Origin: Micromonospora sp. CB01531
GTDB lineage: Bacteria; Actinomycetota; Actinomycetes; Mycobacteriales; Micromonosporaceae
Assembly (NCBI RefSeq): GCF_001905095.1
Contig: NZ_LWLS01000103.1
Span: forward strand, 1 to 54,426
Reading direction: 5' to 3'
DNA: 54,426 bases
Each line of letters begins with the position of its first letter. Within the stretch, counting starts at the first letter, position 1. Shown here in pieces: positions 6,601-14,960 of the stretch. The notes beneath the pieces were generated by a model. The model saw only the letters and a program-made list of their open reading frames with translations, did no database searches and was not told where the DNA came from. Made by a program: the position numbers and the translations under genes.

Positions 6601-9175
6601 GCAGACCGGGCCCACCGACGGCAAGCGGTACGCCCTGGTCGCCGCCCCGGCCGGTGGGCTGAGCATCAGCGACGGCGAGCTGGCCGGCACGTACACCACG
6701 CTGCCGTTGCGGGCGGAGCGCAACGGGCTCACCGAGGCCCAGCGCGCGGCCTGGCCGCATCTGTGGTCCTACCGCACCTTCAGCCTGGACCGGGCCGACC
6801 TGGCCAAGGTGCCGGCGGCGCTGCGCGGGCAGCTCGTGGTGACCGAGCGGGACGCCGAGGGCAAGCTGCTCGGCGCCACCGGGGTGCAGATCCCGGGCGC
6901 GCTCGACGATGTCTACCGGCCCGCCACGCAGGCGAAGCTCGGCCCGACGTTCACCGGCAAGGTGCCCACCCTGGCCGTCTGGGCGCCCACCGCGCGCACC
7001 GTCGCGTTGCAGCTATTCGACTCGCCGACGGCCGAGCCGAAGACGGTGTCGATGAGCCGCGACGACCGCACCGGCGTCTGGTCGGTGCGCGGGACGAAGG
7101 ACTGGACCGGGAAGTACTACCGCTACCGGGTGGAGGCCTGGCAGCCGGCGGCGCAGAAGCTGGTCACGGCGTCGGTGACCGACCCCTACTCGGTGGCCCT
7201 CGCGCCGGACTCGACCCACAGCCTGCTCGTCGATCTGGCCGATCCGGCGCTGGCCCCGGCCGGCTGGGCGACGCTGGGCAAGCCGGCCGCGGTCCCGTCG
7301 GCGAAGGCGCAGATCCAGGAGGTGTCGGTCCGCGACTTCTCCATCGCCGACACCACCGTGCCGGCCGAGCGGCGAGGCACCTACCTCGCCTTCACCGACC
7401 CGAAGACCGCCGGCATGAAGCACCTCGCCGGGCTCGCCGAGGCCGGGGTGAACTACCTGCACCTGCTGCCGGCGTTCGACTTCGCCACCATCCCCGAGAA
7501 GCGGGCCGACCAGCGGCAGCCCGGCTGCGACCTGGCGGCGCTGCCGCCGGACTCGGACGAGCAGCAGAAGTGCGTGTCGGCCGTCGCCGACTCCGACGGC
7601 TACAACTGGGGGTACGACCCGCTGCACTACACGGTTCCGGAGGGCGGCTACGCCGTCGACCCAGCCGGGGCACAGCGGACCACCGAGTTCCGGCAGATGG
7701 TCGCCGGGATCAACCGGGCCGGCCTGCGGGTGGTGATGGACGTCGTCTACAACCACACCTCGGCCGCCGGTACCGACCCGAAGTCGGTGCTCGACCAGGT
7801 GGTGCCGGGCTACTACCAGCGGTTGCTGGAGGACGGGACGGTCGCGAACTCGACCTGCTGCGCCAACACCGCCCCGGAGCACGCCATGATGGGCAAGCTG
7901 GTGGTGGACTCCCTGGTCACCTGGGCCCGGCAGTACAAGGTGGACGGTTTCCGGTTCGACCTGATGGGTCACCACCCGAAGGCGAACATTCTGGCCGTGC
8001 GCGCCGCGCTGGACCAGCTCACGCTGGCCAGGGACGGCGTGGAGGGGAAGAAGATCCTGCTGTACGGCGAGGGCTGGAACTTCGGCGAGGTCGCCAACGA
8101 CGCCCGGTTCGTGCAGGCCACCCAGGCCAACATGGCGGGCACCGGGATCGGCACCTTCAACGACCGGCTCCGGGACGGGGTACGCGGCGGCGGCCCGTTC
8201 GACGGCAACCCGCGGATCCAGGGCTTCGCCTCCGGCCTCTGGTCCGACCCGAACGGTGACGACGTCAACGGCTCGGCGGCGGAACAGCGGGCCCGGCTGC
8301 TGCACCAGCATGACCTGATCAAGGTGGGCCTGACCGGCAACCTGCGCGGCTACCGGTTCACCGACTCGTCCGGACGGCAGGTCACCGGCGCCCAGGTCGA
8401 CTACAACGGCTCACCGGCCGGCTACACCGCTGCGCCGGGTGAGGCGGTCACGTACGTCGACGCGCACGACAACGAGATCCTGTACGACGCGCTGGCGTAC
8501 AAGCTGCCGCAGGGGACCTCGGCCACGGACCGGGCCCGGATGCAGGTGCTCGCCCTGAGCACCGTGGTGATGGGGCAGGGGACGGGCTTCGTGACGGCCG
8601 GCTCGGAGCGGCTGCGCTCCAAGTCGCTGGACCGCAACTCGTACAACTCCGGTGACTGGTTCAACCAGATCCGGTGGGACTGCGCCCAGGGCAACGGGTT
8701 CGGCGCGGGCCTCCCGCCGGCGGCGGACAACCGGGACAAGTGGCCGTACGCCAAGCCATTGCTGGCCGACCCGAAGCTGGTGCCGGACTGCGCGGCGATC
8801 GACCTGGCCGACGCCCGGTACGCCGAGCTGCTCCGGATCCGCCGGTCGTCGCCGGTGTTCGGGCTGACCACCGCCGACCAGGTGCAGCAGCGGATCGCCT
8901 TCCCGCTCTCCGGCACCCGGGAGGCCCCGGGGGTGCTCACCATGACCCTGGACGCTCGCGGCCTGGGCGGCGCGTGGAAGTCCGTCACCGTGGTCTTCAA
9001 CGCCACGCCGGCGGCGGCGACGCAGACGGTGACCGGCCTGCGCGGGGCGGACGTGGCGCTGCACCCGGTGCTGCGTACCTCGGCCGACCCGGTGCTCCGC
9101 ACGGCCTCGTTCGACCGGACGACCGGCACGTTCACCGTGCCGGCGCGGAGCGTGGCGGTCTTCGTGCAGAGCTGA
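3677..9175 (+). CDS. pulA: Secreted amylase-pullulanase with two GH13 catalytic domains
   Basis: An 1,832-aa extracellular enzyme for starch and pullulan breakdown. Residues 1-30 are a signal sequence with a hydrophobic core. Residues about 72-630 are a complete GH13 alpha-amylase domain: VYLDIIVNH, GFRLDTVKH (nucleophile Asp331), FGEVYS (acid/base Glu365) and FLGNHDMGR (Asp436). Residues about 640-730 look like an Ig/FnIII-like linker. Two CBM41-type modules follow at about 737-835 and 852-950, each with a GYADWGLYTW-like motif. A CBM48-type region lies at about 1085-1170. The second GH13 domain, of pullulanase type, spans about 1210-1720: VVMDVVYNHTS, GFRFDLMGHHPK (Asp1428), LLYGEGWNFG (Glu1465) and YVDAHDNE. 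It ends in a beta-sandwich domain. The ATG follows AGAAAGG by 8 bp. One polypeptide thus carries alpha-1,4 and alpha-1,6 cleaving heads. Confidence 0.95.
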   Translation: MKPPPISPKALLALVSSLVLTLVGVPVAVHQLSADGSDRAAVPDVLAAANAPQWSQEPSAETLLKAGSNSARAEQFYFVLPDRFANGDKRNDTGGLTGDRLTTGLDPKDKGFYHGGDLKGLIDKLDYIQGLGTTAIWLAPIFKNRPVQGTGADVSAGYHGYWITDFTQVDPHFGTNEELTRLVDLAHRRGIQVYLDIIVNHTADVIRYAENRYGYVDKQTAPYRDAQGRAFEDRNYADGTRDFPQVNEKSFPYTPTFASAADAKVKVPAWLNDPTMYHNRGDSTFAGENSEYGDFFGLDDLWTERPEVVRGMTDIYAQWITRAGVDGFRLDTVKHSNLDFWPQFSRGIQRAAEKAGKAEFFMFGEVYSADQEIESTYVRQGGLPATLDFSFQEAARGYTAAGGSAKALADLYTRDDLYAARDTDANRLTTFLGNHDMGRIGSFIAAAGGDDASQLRRDQLAHQLMFLTRGQPVVYSGDEQGFTGPGGDKDARHDMFASQVPDYLDDDLIGTTRTHAGDQYDTGHPLYRTIAELGRLRQAHPALRDGIQVTRYAADGPGAFAFSRILPTDRTEYVVAVNNAASAQTVTVDTWSAGATFTGVYGGAATATAGADGKLSVTVPAMSAVVLRADRAIPLAGAAPAVTVTEPGDAPVATRAAVTAQVTGDPLATVTFAARVPGGKWTLLGSAHKAPYTVHHDLTGLPGGTKVEYKAVVRDGKGRVASTRSTGVVGTPAQSASRDWAVVHYQRPAGGYADWGLYTWGDIDPAYQTEWPKGQPFAGEDSFGRFAWVKLKPGARSVGFLVVDKNGTKDVEQDRSIDVTQTGEIWVKQGDPTVYPTRQAATGEPDPPIDQGTAVIHWRKADGNYDGWGLHLWDGAATPTDWGNPLKPEKIDSFGAIFRVPLAAGATGLSYIVHKGDEKDQPEDQRLDFTTAGREVWLLAGIKGRLLPSTATGVAQDLDITKQKAQWIDRSTVAWQTGPTDGKRYALVAAPAGGLSISDGELAGTYTTLPLRAERNGLTEAQRAAWPHLWSYRTFSLDRADLAKVPAALRGQLVVTERDAEGKLLGATGVQIPGALDDVYRPATQAKLGPTFTGKVPTLAVWAPTARTVALQLFDSPTAEPKTVSMSRDDRTGVWSVRGTKDWTGKYYRYRVEAWQPAAQKLVTASVTDPYSVALAPDSTHSLLVDLADPALAPAGWATLGKPAAVPSAKAQIQEVSVRDFSIADTTVPAERRGTYLAFTDPKTAGMKHLAGLAEAGVNYLHLLPAFDFATIPEKRADQRQPGCDLAALPPDSDEQQKCVSAVADSDGYNWGYDPLHYTVPEGGYAVDPAGAQRTTEFRQMVAGINRAGLRVVMDVVYNHTSAAGTDPKSVLDQVVPGYYQRLLEDGTVANSTCCANTAPEHAMMGKLVVDSLVTWARQYKVDGFRFDLMGHHPKANILAVRAALDQLTLARDGVEGKKILLYGEGWNFGEVANDARFVQATQANMAGTGIGTFNDRLRDGVRGGGPFDGNPRIQGFASGLWSDPNGDDVNGSAAEQRARLLHQHDLIKVGLTGNLRGYRFTDSSGRQVTGAQVDYNGSPAGYTAAPGEAVTYVDAHDNEILYDALAYKLPQGTSATDRARMQVLALSTVVMGQGTGFVTAGSERLRSKSLDRNSYNSGDWFNQIRWDCAQGNGFGAGLPPAADNRDKWPYAKPLLADPKLVPDCAAIDLADARYAELLRIRRSSPVFGLTTADQVQQRIAFPLSGTREAPGVLTMTLDARGLGGAWKSVTVVFNATPAAATQTVTGLRGADVALHPVLRTSADPVLRTASFDRTTGTFTVPARSVAVFVQS

Positions 9176-9182
9176 CCCGACG

Positions 9183-9222
9183 GATCCGGCCCCCTGCCAC
9201 CGAGGTGGCAGGGGGCCGGATC
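9183..9222. terminator. Bidirectional hairpin terminator, 18-bp perfect stem
   Basis: Arms 9183-9200 and 9205-9222 pair perfectly around the tetraloop CGAG. It lies 8 bp after the amylopullulanase stop and 32 bp before the stop of the convergent surface-protein gene, so it can end transcription from both sides. There is no T-tract, as is usual in this group. Confidence 0.85.
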
Positions 9223-9253
9223 GCTGTGTGGGATAGGTTTCGCCGGCCGCCGG

Positions 9254-11050
9254 TCAGTTGAAGCAGTCCTTGACGGTGCCGCCGCAGTTGGTGGGGTCGT
9301 TGTTGGTGATGGTGGTCTTTTCGTCGAGCTTGACCTTGCCGTTGTTGTTGAAGACGCCGCCGGCGACGCGGTGGGTCTTGGCGGAGTCGGTGGCGGTGTT
9401 CTTGGTGATGCGGGTCTTGGTCAGGGTGACCTTGCCCTCGTTGTTGAAGATGCCGCCGCCGTTGAGGGCGGTGTTGCCCTTGATCTCGGTGTCCCGGACG
9501 GTGAGGGTGGCGTTGTCTTCCTTGTTCTTGTCCTTGTCGGACTCCTCCTGGAAGCCTTCCTTGATCTCGACGTCGGGGTCGCCGTTGAAGATGCCGCCGC
9601 CGAAGCGTCCGGCGGAGTTGTCGAGGATGGCGCTGTCGGCGATGGTGGCCGTGGCCTCCTGCTCCTTCTCTTCCTTCTGCTCCTTCTGGTCCTTCTGCTC
9701 GCCGTACGGGGCTTCCTTCTTCTTCTTTTCCCCGCCGGTGTTGTAGACGCCGCCGCCGTCCTTGTCGGCGTGGTTCTTCTCGATGAGGACCTTCTGCAGG
9801 TCGAGGTCGGTGTTGCGGGCGTAGATGCCGCCGCCGTTCTCGCAGGCGGTGTTGTTCTTGATGCTCGTCAGGGTGATCTTGACGAACCCGCCGGAGCTGA
9901 ACAGGCCACCGCCGTTCTTGCCGGCCCGGTTGTTGTGGATCTCGGTCTTGCTGGGTTCCTTGCCCTGGAAGCGGCCGATGATCTCCACCGTGCCGGCCTC
10001 GTCGCGGCCCTTGACCCAGTAGTCCTTGTCCTTGTCCTTGTCCTTGTCCTTGTCCTTGTCCTTGCCCTCGCCGTTGGCGATGCCGCCGCCGTTCTCGCCG
10101 GCGGTGTTGTTGTTGATGCGGGAGTCCCTGATCTTGAGGACGCCGACGTTGAAGATGCCGCCGCCGTTCTTCTGGGCGTGGTTGTTCTCGACCTCGCTTT
10201 CGTCGAGGTCGACCCGGCCGAAGTTGGCGATGGCGCCGCCGTTGCCCTCGGCGTTGTTGCGGGTCAGCTCCACCTTCTCCAGGTGCGCGCTACCGCCCCG
10301 CTCGACCAGGATGGCGCCACCATCGGCCTCGCCCTCCTTCTTTTCCTGCCCCGGGATCGACGGCGCCGCCTGCGAATCCGATCCGCCCGGCGAGCCTGAT
10401 CCCGGCGTCATCGGCGCGGCACCGTACTTGAACTCGGCGGCGTTGCCGTCCTTGACGGTGAGGTCCTTGAGGGTCAGTTCGCCGCCGTCGGCGACCCGGA
10501 ACAGCCGGAAGGCGTCCTCGGACCTCCGCTTGATGGTGGCGTCGTTGCCCTTGATGGTGATGTCCTGCCGGATCGTGGGCAGGGCCGTGCCGGACTTCTT
10601 GTCGGCGAAGGACAACTCGTAGACGCAGTCCTTGGCCAGCTTCAACGTGCCACCGTGATCCCGGTTGGCCAGGTCGATGGCCTCGACCAGCTTCTCGTTA
10701 CGGCAGGGCACCTCCCGCACCCGCCGCCCGTGCTCGTCCCGCTCCTCACCGCGCTCGCCCCGCTGCTTGCCGTCCCGGCCGTTCTCGTCCGCCCGGTTCT
10801 GCTCCTCGTGGGCTTCCTTCTCGCCACCCTTGCCGGCGTCGCTCGCGTTCTGCGGCGCGGCCGCGTGGTTCTCCGCGACGCGCTGCGCGTCGTCGGACTT
10901 GTCGTCACGAGCGGCGAGGCCACCCAGCGCCGCCAGCCCGACGACGCCGGTCAGCCCGGCCACGCCGGTGGCGACCCAGATCGCCCGCCGCCTGCTCGTG
11001 GGCGGGGTCGATGGGGCCCCGCCGTCGGAAGTCGTTACGTCGTTGGACAT
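9254..11050 (-). CDS. Membrane-anchored parallel beta-helix surface protein (PMP-like GGGI repeats)
   Basis: A 598-aa minus-strand protein. Residues about 22-46 are one membrane span (an uncleaved anchor or signal). Residues 48-110 are a charged Glu/Lys/Arg/Asp-rich stalk. From about residue 115 to the end there are ten GG(G/A)(I/V/L)(F/Y/A)N-type repeats (NGGAIANFG, NGGGIFNVG, NGGGLFSSG, FGGGIFNGD and others), each followed by a strand-forming stretch. This is the signature of chlamydial polymorphic-outer-membrane-protein repeats and right-handed beta helices. Lys/Glu/Asp-rich loops interrupt the coils, including seven tandem Lys-Asp pairs encoded by a hexanucleotide repeat. The composition (Lys, Asp, Asn, Glu) differs sharply from neighbouring Ala/Arg/Gly/Leu-rich proteins. 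No catalytic motif is seen; adhesion or wall interaction is a guess. GGCGGAAGG precedes the start. Confidence 0.8.
   Translation of the reverse strand: MSNDVTTSDGGAPSTPPTSRRRAIWVATGVAGLTGVVGLAALGGLAARDDKSDDAQRVAENHAAAPQNASDAGKGGEKEAHEEQNRADENGRDGKQRGERGEERDEHGRRVREVPCRNEKLVEAIDLANRDHGGTLKLAKDCVYELSFADKKSGTALPTIRQDITIKGNDATIKRRSEDAFRLFRVADGGELTLKDLTVKDGNAAEFKYGAAPMTPGSGSPGGSDSQAAPSIPGQEKKEGEADGGAILVERGGSAHLEKVELTRNNAEGNGGAIANFGRVDLDESEVENNHAQKNGGGIFNVGVLKIRDSRINNNTAGENGGGIANGEGKDKDKDKDKDKDKDYWVKGRDEAGTVEIIGRFQGKEPSKTEIHNNRAGKNGGGLFSSGGFVKITLTSIKNNTACENGGGIYARNTDLDLQKVLIEKNHADKDGGGVYNTGGEKKKKEAPYGEQKDQKEQKEEKEQEATATIADSAILDNSAGRFGGGIFNGDPDVEIKEGFQEESDKDKNKEDNATLTVRDTEIKGNTALNGGGIFNNEGKVTLTKTRITKNTATDSAKTHRVAGGVFNNNGKVKLDEKTTITNNDPTNCGGTVKDCFN
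10022..10063 (-). repeat. Seven tandem copies of hexanucleotide GTCCTT (KD codons)
   Basis: Seven perfect GTCCTT units on the plus strand read AAGGAC on the coding strand and give seven consecutive Lys-Asp pairs in the surface protein. Perfect identity of Lys and Asp codons across all copies points to slippage expansion. Because the unit is 6 bp, changes in copy number keep the frame and alter only loop length. Confidence 0.97.
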
Positions 11051-11111
11051 CAGAGCCTTCCGCCCTTTCGGTTACACAAAGGGGTCGCACCGCCCCCTGG
11101 CAGGGCGACCA

Positions 11112-11130
11112 GCTACAAACCGGTTGTAGC
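11112..11130. promoter_or_regulatory. Palindrome upstream of the surface-protein gene
   Basis: GCTACAA and TTGTAGC form 7-bp arms around ACCGG. It sits about 62-80 bp upstream of the minus-strand start at 11050, a normal place for an operator. The regulator is unknown. Confidence 0.45.
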
Positions 11131-11263
11131 CTCTGATCCACACCGTATGAGAAGGATCCTCACGAGGCGGACGTATCTGAAAAAACCCCACATTCGCCTC
11201 ATGGCAGGCGGGGGACACCGTTCGGCATGTGCCGGTGACGAGGGTGCCGAGCAGCGCAAACAG

Positions 11264-11329
11264 CGGCGGGCCCCACCACCGGCGGCACAACGACGGAAAC
11301 GTCGCAGCCGCCGGCGGTGGGGCCCGCCG
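11264..11329 (-). terminator. Terminator hairpin of the aminopeptidase gene
   Basis: Two 23-nt arms (11264-11286 and 11307-11329) pair with one mismatch. The loop contains its own hairpin CGACG-GAAA-CGTCG with a GNRA tetraloop. It lies 20 bp beyond the stop codon of the minus-strand gene ending at 11350. Confidence 0.8.
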
Positions 11330-11349
11330 TCAGGGTCGTCCGGCCGGGA

Positions 11350-12825
11350 TCAGCCCGGCAGGCGCGGACCGGCCTCGCGCTGCTCGGCCAGCCACGTCTC
11401 CACCTCGTCCGAGCGGCGCGGCAGCCCGGCCGAGAGGTTCACCGCGCCGTCGGCGGTGACCAGGATGTCGTCCTCGATCCGCACGCCGATGCCGCGCAGC
11501 TCCTCGGGGACCAGTTCGTCCTCCGGCTGGAAGTACAGCCCCGGCTCGACGGTGAGCACGTAGCCCTCGCCGAGCGCGCCGTCCCGGTAGCTCTCCTTCC
11601 GGGCGTTTGCGCAGTCGTGGACGTCGATGCCGAGCATATGGCTGGTGCCGTGCAGGGTCCAGCGGCGGTAGACCGTCGAGGACGGGTCCATCGCCTCGTC
11701 CACGCTCACCGGCAGCAGGCCGAGGTCCTTCAGCGCCTCGGCCAGGACCCGCATGGCGGTCAGGTGCACGTCCCGGAACGCCACGCCCGGCTTGATCACC
11801 TCGATGCCGGCCTGCTGGGCGGCGTAGACCGCGTCGTAGACCTGGCGCTGGAGCGGGGTGAACCGGCCGTTGACCGGCAGCACCCGGGTCACGTCCGCGG
11901 TGTAGAGGTTGCGGTTCTCCACGCCCATGTCCATCAGCAGCAGCTCGCCCGGCCGGGTGGCGCCGTGGTTGTGCACCCAGTGCAGGATCGTGGCGTGCTC
12001 GCCGGCGCCGACGATCGAGCCGTACCCGACGTCGTTGCCGTCGTGCCGGGCGCGCAGCGCGAAGATGCCCTCCAGCAGCCGCTCCGAGGCACCCCGGTCG
12101 GCCGGCAGCGCCCGGGCCACGTCCTCGAAGCCGCGCACGGTGGCGTCGCACGCCTCCTGCAGCTGCGCGATCTCCCACTCGTCCTTGACCAGCTTCAGCT
12201 CCGAGATGGCGATCGCCAGCTCCCGGTCGCGGCCCGGCTGCCCCTCGACCCGGGCCCCGTCGTACGGCCGCACCGCCGCGTCCACCCGGGTGTCGAAGCC
12301 GCGCAGCACCCGGGTACGCCCCGGCGCCAGGTCGGCCAGGGCCGCGTCCAGCTCGGTCAGGTCGGCGGTGGGCAGGCCCAGCTCGGTCGACCTCTCGTGC
12401 AGCGTGGGCCGACGGCCCACCCAGAGCTCGCCGTTGCGGCTGCGGAAGAACTCGTCGGTCGCCCGCGACGACCGGGGCCGCATGTACAGGGTGGCGTCGC
12501 CGTTCGGGCGCAGCACCAGCACGCTGTCCGGTTCGAGGTCGCCGGTCAGGTACGCGAAGTCGCTGCCCGCCCGGAACGGGTGGTCGGTGTCGTTGGCGCG
12601 TACCTTCTCGTTGCCGGTGGGGATGACCAGCGTCTCGCCGGGGAAGGCCGCGGCGAGCGCGGCCCTCCGCTTGGCGTAGTTGGGCACCTCGGGGCGGGGG
12701 CCGACCGGTAGTTCGCTGTCCCGCCAGCCCTGCCGCATGAACGCCAGGAACGCCTCCGGGAAGTCCGGGTCGTGTGATTCGGTGCCGTCCGCCGGCTTAC
12801 CCTGCTGGGCCCGCTCCTCGGCCAT
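11350..12825 (-). CDS. pepP: Xaa-Pro aminopeptidase (aminopeptidase P, M24B)
   Basis: A 491-aa cytosolic metallopeptidase that removes an N-terminal residue preceding proline. The N-terminal creatinase-like domain spans about 30-200 (the PGETLVIPTGN and SDFAYLTGDLEPDSVLVL segments). The C-terminal pita-bread M24 domain carries the dinuclear metal ligands: LLMDMGVENRNLYTADVTRV (two Asp), GTSHMLGIDVHD (His), LTVEPGLYF (Glu) and GVRIEDD (Glu). Length is normal. The start at 12825 follows GGAGGAGG; a longer frame from 12873 lacks this site. It is divergent from the asparagine synthetase gene (110 bp) and has its own terminator. Confidence 0.94.
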   Translation of the reverse strand: MAEERAQQGKPADGTESHDPDFPEAFLAFMRQGWRDSELPVGPRPEVPNYAKRRAALAAAFPGETLVIPTGNEKVRANDTDHPFRAGSDFAYLTGDLEPDSVLVLRPNGDATLYMRPRSSRATDEFFRSRNGELWVGRRPTLHERSTELGLPTADLTELDAALADLAPGRTRVLRGFDTRVDAAVRPYDGARVEGQPGRDRELAIAISELKLVKDEWEIAQLQEACDATVRGFEDVARALPADRGASERLLEGIFALRARHDGNDVGYGSIVGAGEHATILHWVHNHGATRPGELLLMDMGVENRNLYTADVTRVLPVNGRFTPLQRQVYDAVYAAQQAGIEVIKPGVAFRDVHLTAMRVLAEALKDLGLLPVSVDEAMDPSSTVYRRWTLHGTSHMLGIDVHDCANARKESYRDGALGEGYVLTVEPGLYFQPEDELVPEELRGIGVRIEDDILVTADGAVNLSAGLPRRSDEVETWLAEQREAGPRLPG

Positions 12826-12935
12826 GATCCGCCTCCTCCGCCTCGTCGCTGGTCCAGACGGTACCGCGCGCACGGGAGCGGGGAGAGCCTGCGGTGCCGG
12901 GACGGCCGCTCCGGGCGCGTGGAAAGATGGCCATC

Positions 12936-14897
12936 ATGTGCGGACTCCTGGCCTTCTTCAGCGCGCGCGGTGACGCCGCCGCCCACCGCGACCACATCGC
13001 AAGCGCACTGGAGTGCCTGCACCACCGCGGCCCGGACGAGACCGGGGTCGAGGTGGTGGGCGACGCCTCCGGCCGCTACGCGGACGGTGTGTTCGCGCAC
13101 AAGCGCCTGGCGATCATCGACGTGGCCCTGAGCCACGAGCCGCTGCCGTACGCGAACGGTCGTTACCTGCTCACCTTCAACGGTGAGATCTACAACTACA
13201 TCGAGCTGCGGGACGAGCTGATCCGGGACTTCGGCGCCCAGTTCGCCACCAACGGCGACGGTGAGGTGATCGTCGCCGGCTACCACTACTGGGGCGAGCA
13301 GGTGCTCACGAAGTTGCGCGGCATGTTCGCCTTCGTGATCTGGGACCGGCAGGAGCGGCGGGCATTCGGCGCCCGGGACTACTTCGGCATCAAGCCGCTG
13401 CACTACCTGGAGACCCAGGACGGGCTCTACCTCGCCTCCGAGAAGAAGGCGCTGCTGCCGTTCGCGCAGTCGGCGTACCAGGGCGACGCCGGGATCGACA
13501 CGGCCAACCTGAGCCACTACCTGACCCTGCAGTACGTGCCGGAGCCGGGCACCCTGCACAAGGGGATCAGCCGGATCGGGTCGGGGGAGTACCTGACCTG
13601 GACGCCGGGCGGCCGGATCGAGGTGCGCCGGTGGTACCGGCCGGTGTTCCGGCCGGCTCCGGTGGCCGACGAGCAGAAGCTCTACCACGAGATCCGGGAG
13701 ACGCTGCGGGAGAGCGTCCGGATGCACATGCGCTCGGACGTGCCGGTCGGCTCCTTCCTCTCCAGCGGCATCGACTCCACCGCGGTGGTCGCCCTGGCCC
13801 GGGAGTTCAACCCGAACATCCTCACCTTCACCGTCGGGTACGACGTGCCCGGCTACTCCGAGATCGACGTCGCCCAGGACTCGGCCCGGCACCTCGACGT
13901 GACTACCATCCCGACCAAGATCGGGCCGCAGGACATGATGGAGGCGCTGCCCAGGATCGTCTGGCACCTGGACGACCCGGTGGCCGACCCGGCGCTGGTG
14001 CCGCTCTACTTCGTGGCAAAGAAGGCCGCCGAGCACGTCACCGTGGTGCTCTCCGGCGAGGGCGCGGACGAGTTCTTCGGCGGGTACACCATCTACCGCG
14101 AGCCGCTGTCGCTCAGCACGGTGAACGGCCTGCCGGGCGGGGTGCAGAAGGGCCTGCGGGCGGTGTCGAAGGCGATCCCGCAGGGCGTCAAGGGCAAGAG
14201 CTTCCTGGAGCGCGGCACCACCCCGATCGAGCATCGCTACTACGGCAACGCCCGGATGTTCACCGAGGAGGAGAAGCAGCACCTGCTGCGTCGCTACGAC
14301 CCCTCGGTCCGCTACACCGACGTCACCGCGCCGATCTACGCCGAGTGCACCGAGCTGGACGACGTCACCAAGATGCAGTACGTCGACCTCTACACCTGGC
14401 TGCGCGGGGACATCCTGGTCAAGGCCGACCGGATCTCGATGGCGCACTCGCTGGAGGTGCGGGTGCCCTTCCTGGACCGGGAGGTGTTCAACGTGGCGGC
14501 CGGCATCCCGGTCGACCTGAAGCTCCCGCCCCGCTCCGAGGCCACCAAGTACGCCATGCGCCAGGCGCTGCAGGGTGTCGTCCCGCCGGCCATCGTCAAC
14601 CGCAAGAAGCTCGGCTTCCCGACCCCGACCCGGGTCTGGCTGCGCGGCGAGATGTACGAGTGGGCACGGCACGTGCTGGCCACCTCCGGCGCCGGCGACC
14701 TGATCGACCTGTCGTACGCGATGCGGCTGCTGGATGAGCACAAGCGGGAGGAAGCGGACCACTCCCGCAAGGTGTGGACCGTGCTGATCTTCTGCATCTG
14801 GCACGCCATCTTCGTGGCCAAGACCCTCGACCCGGGCATCCAGCGCAACCAGTCGGCCCTGCTCACCAAGCCCGTCGTCGGCAGCATGGTCCGCTGA
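12936..14897 (+). CDS. asnB: Asparagine synthetase (glutamine-hydrolysing)
   Basis: A 653-aa cytosolic enzyme converting aspartate, glutamine and ATP to asparagine. It begins MCGLLAFFS, so after Met removal Cys2 is the N-terminal nucleophile of a class II glutaminase domain (residues 2 to about 210; HHRGPDETG, HKRLAIIDVA and FNGEIYNY are visible). The synthetase domain follows with the PP-loop SSGIDSTA, LSGEGADEFFGGY and an LEVRVPFLDREV motif. This start was chosen because the catalytic Cys must be residue 2; it follows GGAAAG. The extended C-terminus is typical of actinobacterial AsnB (Rv2201-like). A 14-bp-stem terminator follows 12 bp after the stop. Confidence 0.95.
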   Translation: MCGLLAFFSARGDAAAHRDHIASALECLHHRGPDETGVEVVGDASGRYADGVFAHKRLAIIDVALSHEPLPYANGRYLLTFNGEIYNYIELRDELIRDFGAQFATNGDGEVIVAGYHYWGEQVLTKLRGMFAFVIWDRQERRAFGARDYFGIKPLHYLETQDGLYLASEKKALLPFAQSAYQGDAGIDTANLSHYLTLQYVPEPGTLHKGISRIGSGEYLTWTPGGRIEVRRWYRPVFRPAPVADEQKLYHEIRETLRESVRMHMRSDVPVGSFLSSGIDSTAVVALAREFNPNILTFTVGYDVPGYSEIDVAQDSARHLDVTTIPTKIGPQDMMEALPRIVWHLDDPVADPALVPLYFVAKKAAEHVTVVLSGEGADEFFGGYTIYREPLSLSTVNGLPGGVQKGLRAVSKAIPQGVKGKSFLERGTTPIEHRYYGNARMFTEEEKQHLLRRYDPSVRYTDVTAPIYAECTELDDVTKMQYVDLYTWLRGDILVKADRISMAHSLEVRVPFLDREVFNVAAGIPVDLKLPPRSEATKYAMRQALQGVVPPAIVNRKKLGFPTPTRVWLRGEMYEWARHVLATSGAGDLIDLSYAMRLLDEHKREEADHSRKVWTVLIFCIWHAIFVAKTLDPGIQRNQSALLTKPVVGSMVR

Positions 14898-14909
14898 TCC
14901 AGTTGGGAA

Positions 14910-14943
14910 GGAAGGGCCCCCGGGGAAAACCGGGGGCCCTTCC
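14910..14943. terminator. Bidirectional terminator, 14-bp perfect stem
   Basis: Arms 14910-14923 and 14930-14943 pair perfectly around loop GGAAAA. It lies between convergent asnB and the LPMO gene. The core AAGGGCCCC resembles the hairpin at 35751-35798. Confidence 0.88.
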
Positions 14944-14960
14944 TCACTGCGCGGTTCGGG

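Larger units (their letters stand above)
11051..11349. other. 299-bp region between pepP and the surface-protein gene
   Basis: Holds the pepP terminator (11264-11329) and the 5' region of the surface-protein gene. The latter contains a palindrome at 11112-11130 (GCTACAA...TTGTAGC) and, at about 11180, a run of six A followed by CCCC flanked by GAGGCG and CGCCTC, which is A/T-rich for this genome. No gene is supported in it. Confidence 0.6.

Noticed and set aside
10022..10063. On/off phase-variation switch
   Set aside because: The unit is 6 bp, so copy changes keep the frame; only length variation is possible.
12546..14804. 752-aa minus-strand frame opposite asnB
   Set aside because: Shadow of asparagine synthetase; Val/Asp/Arg/His-rich nonsense composition.
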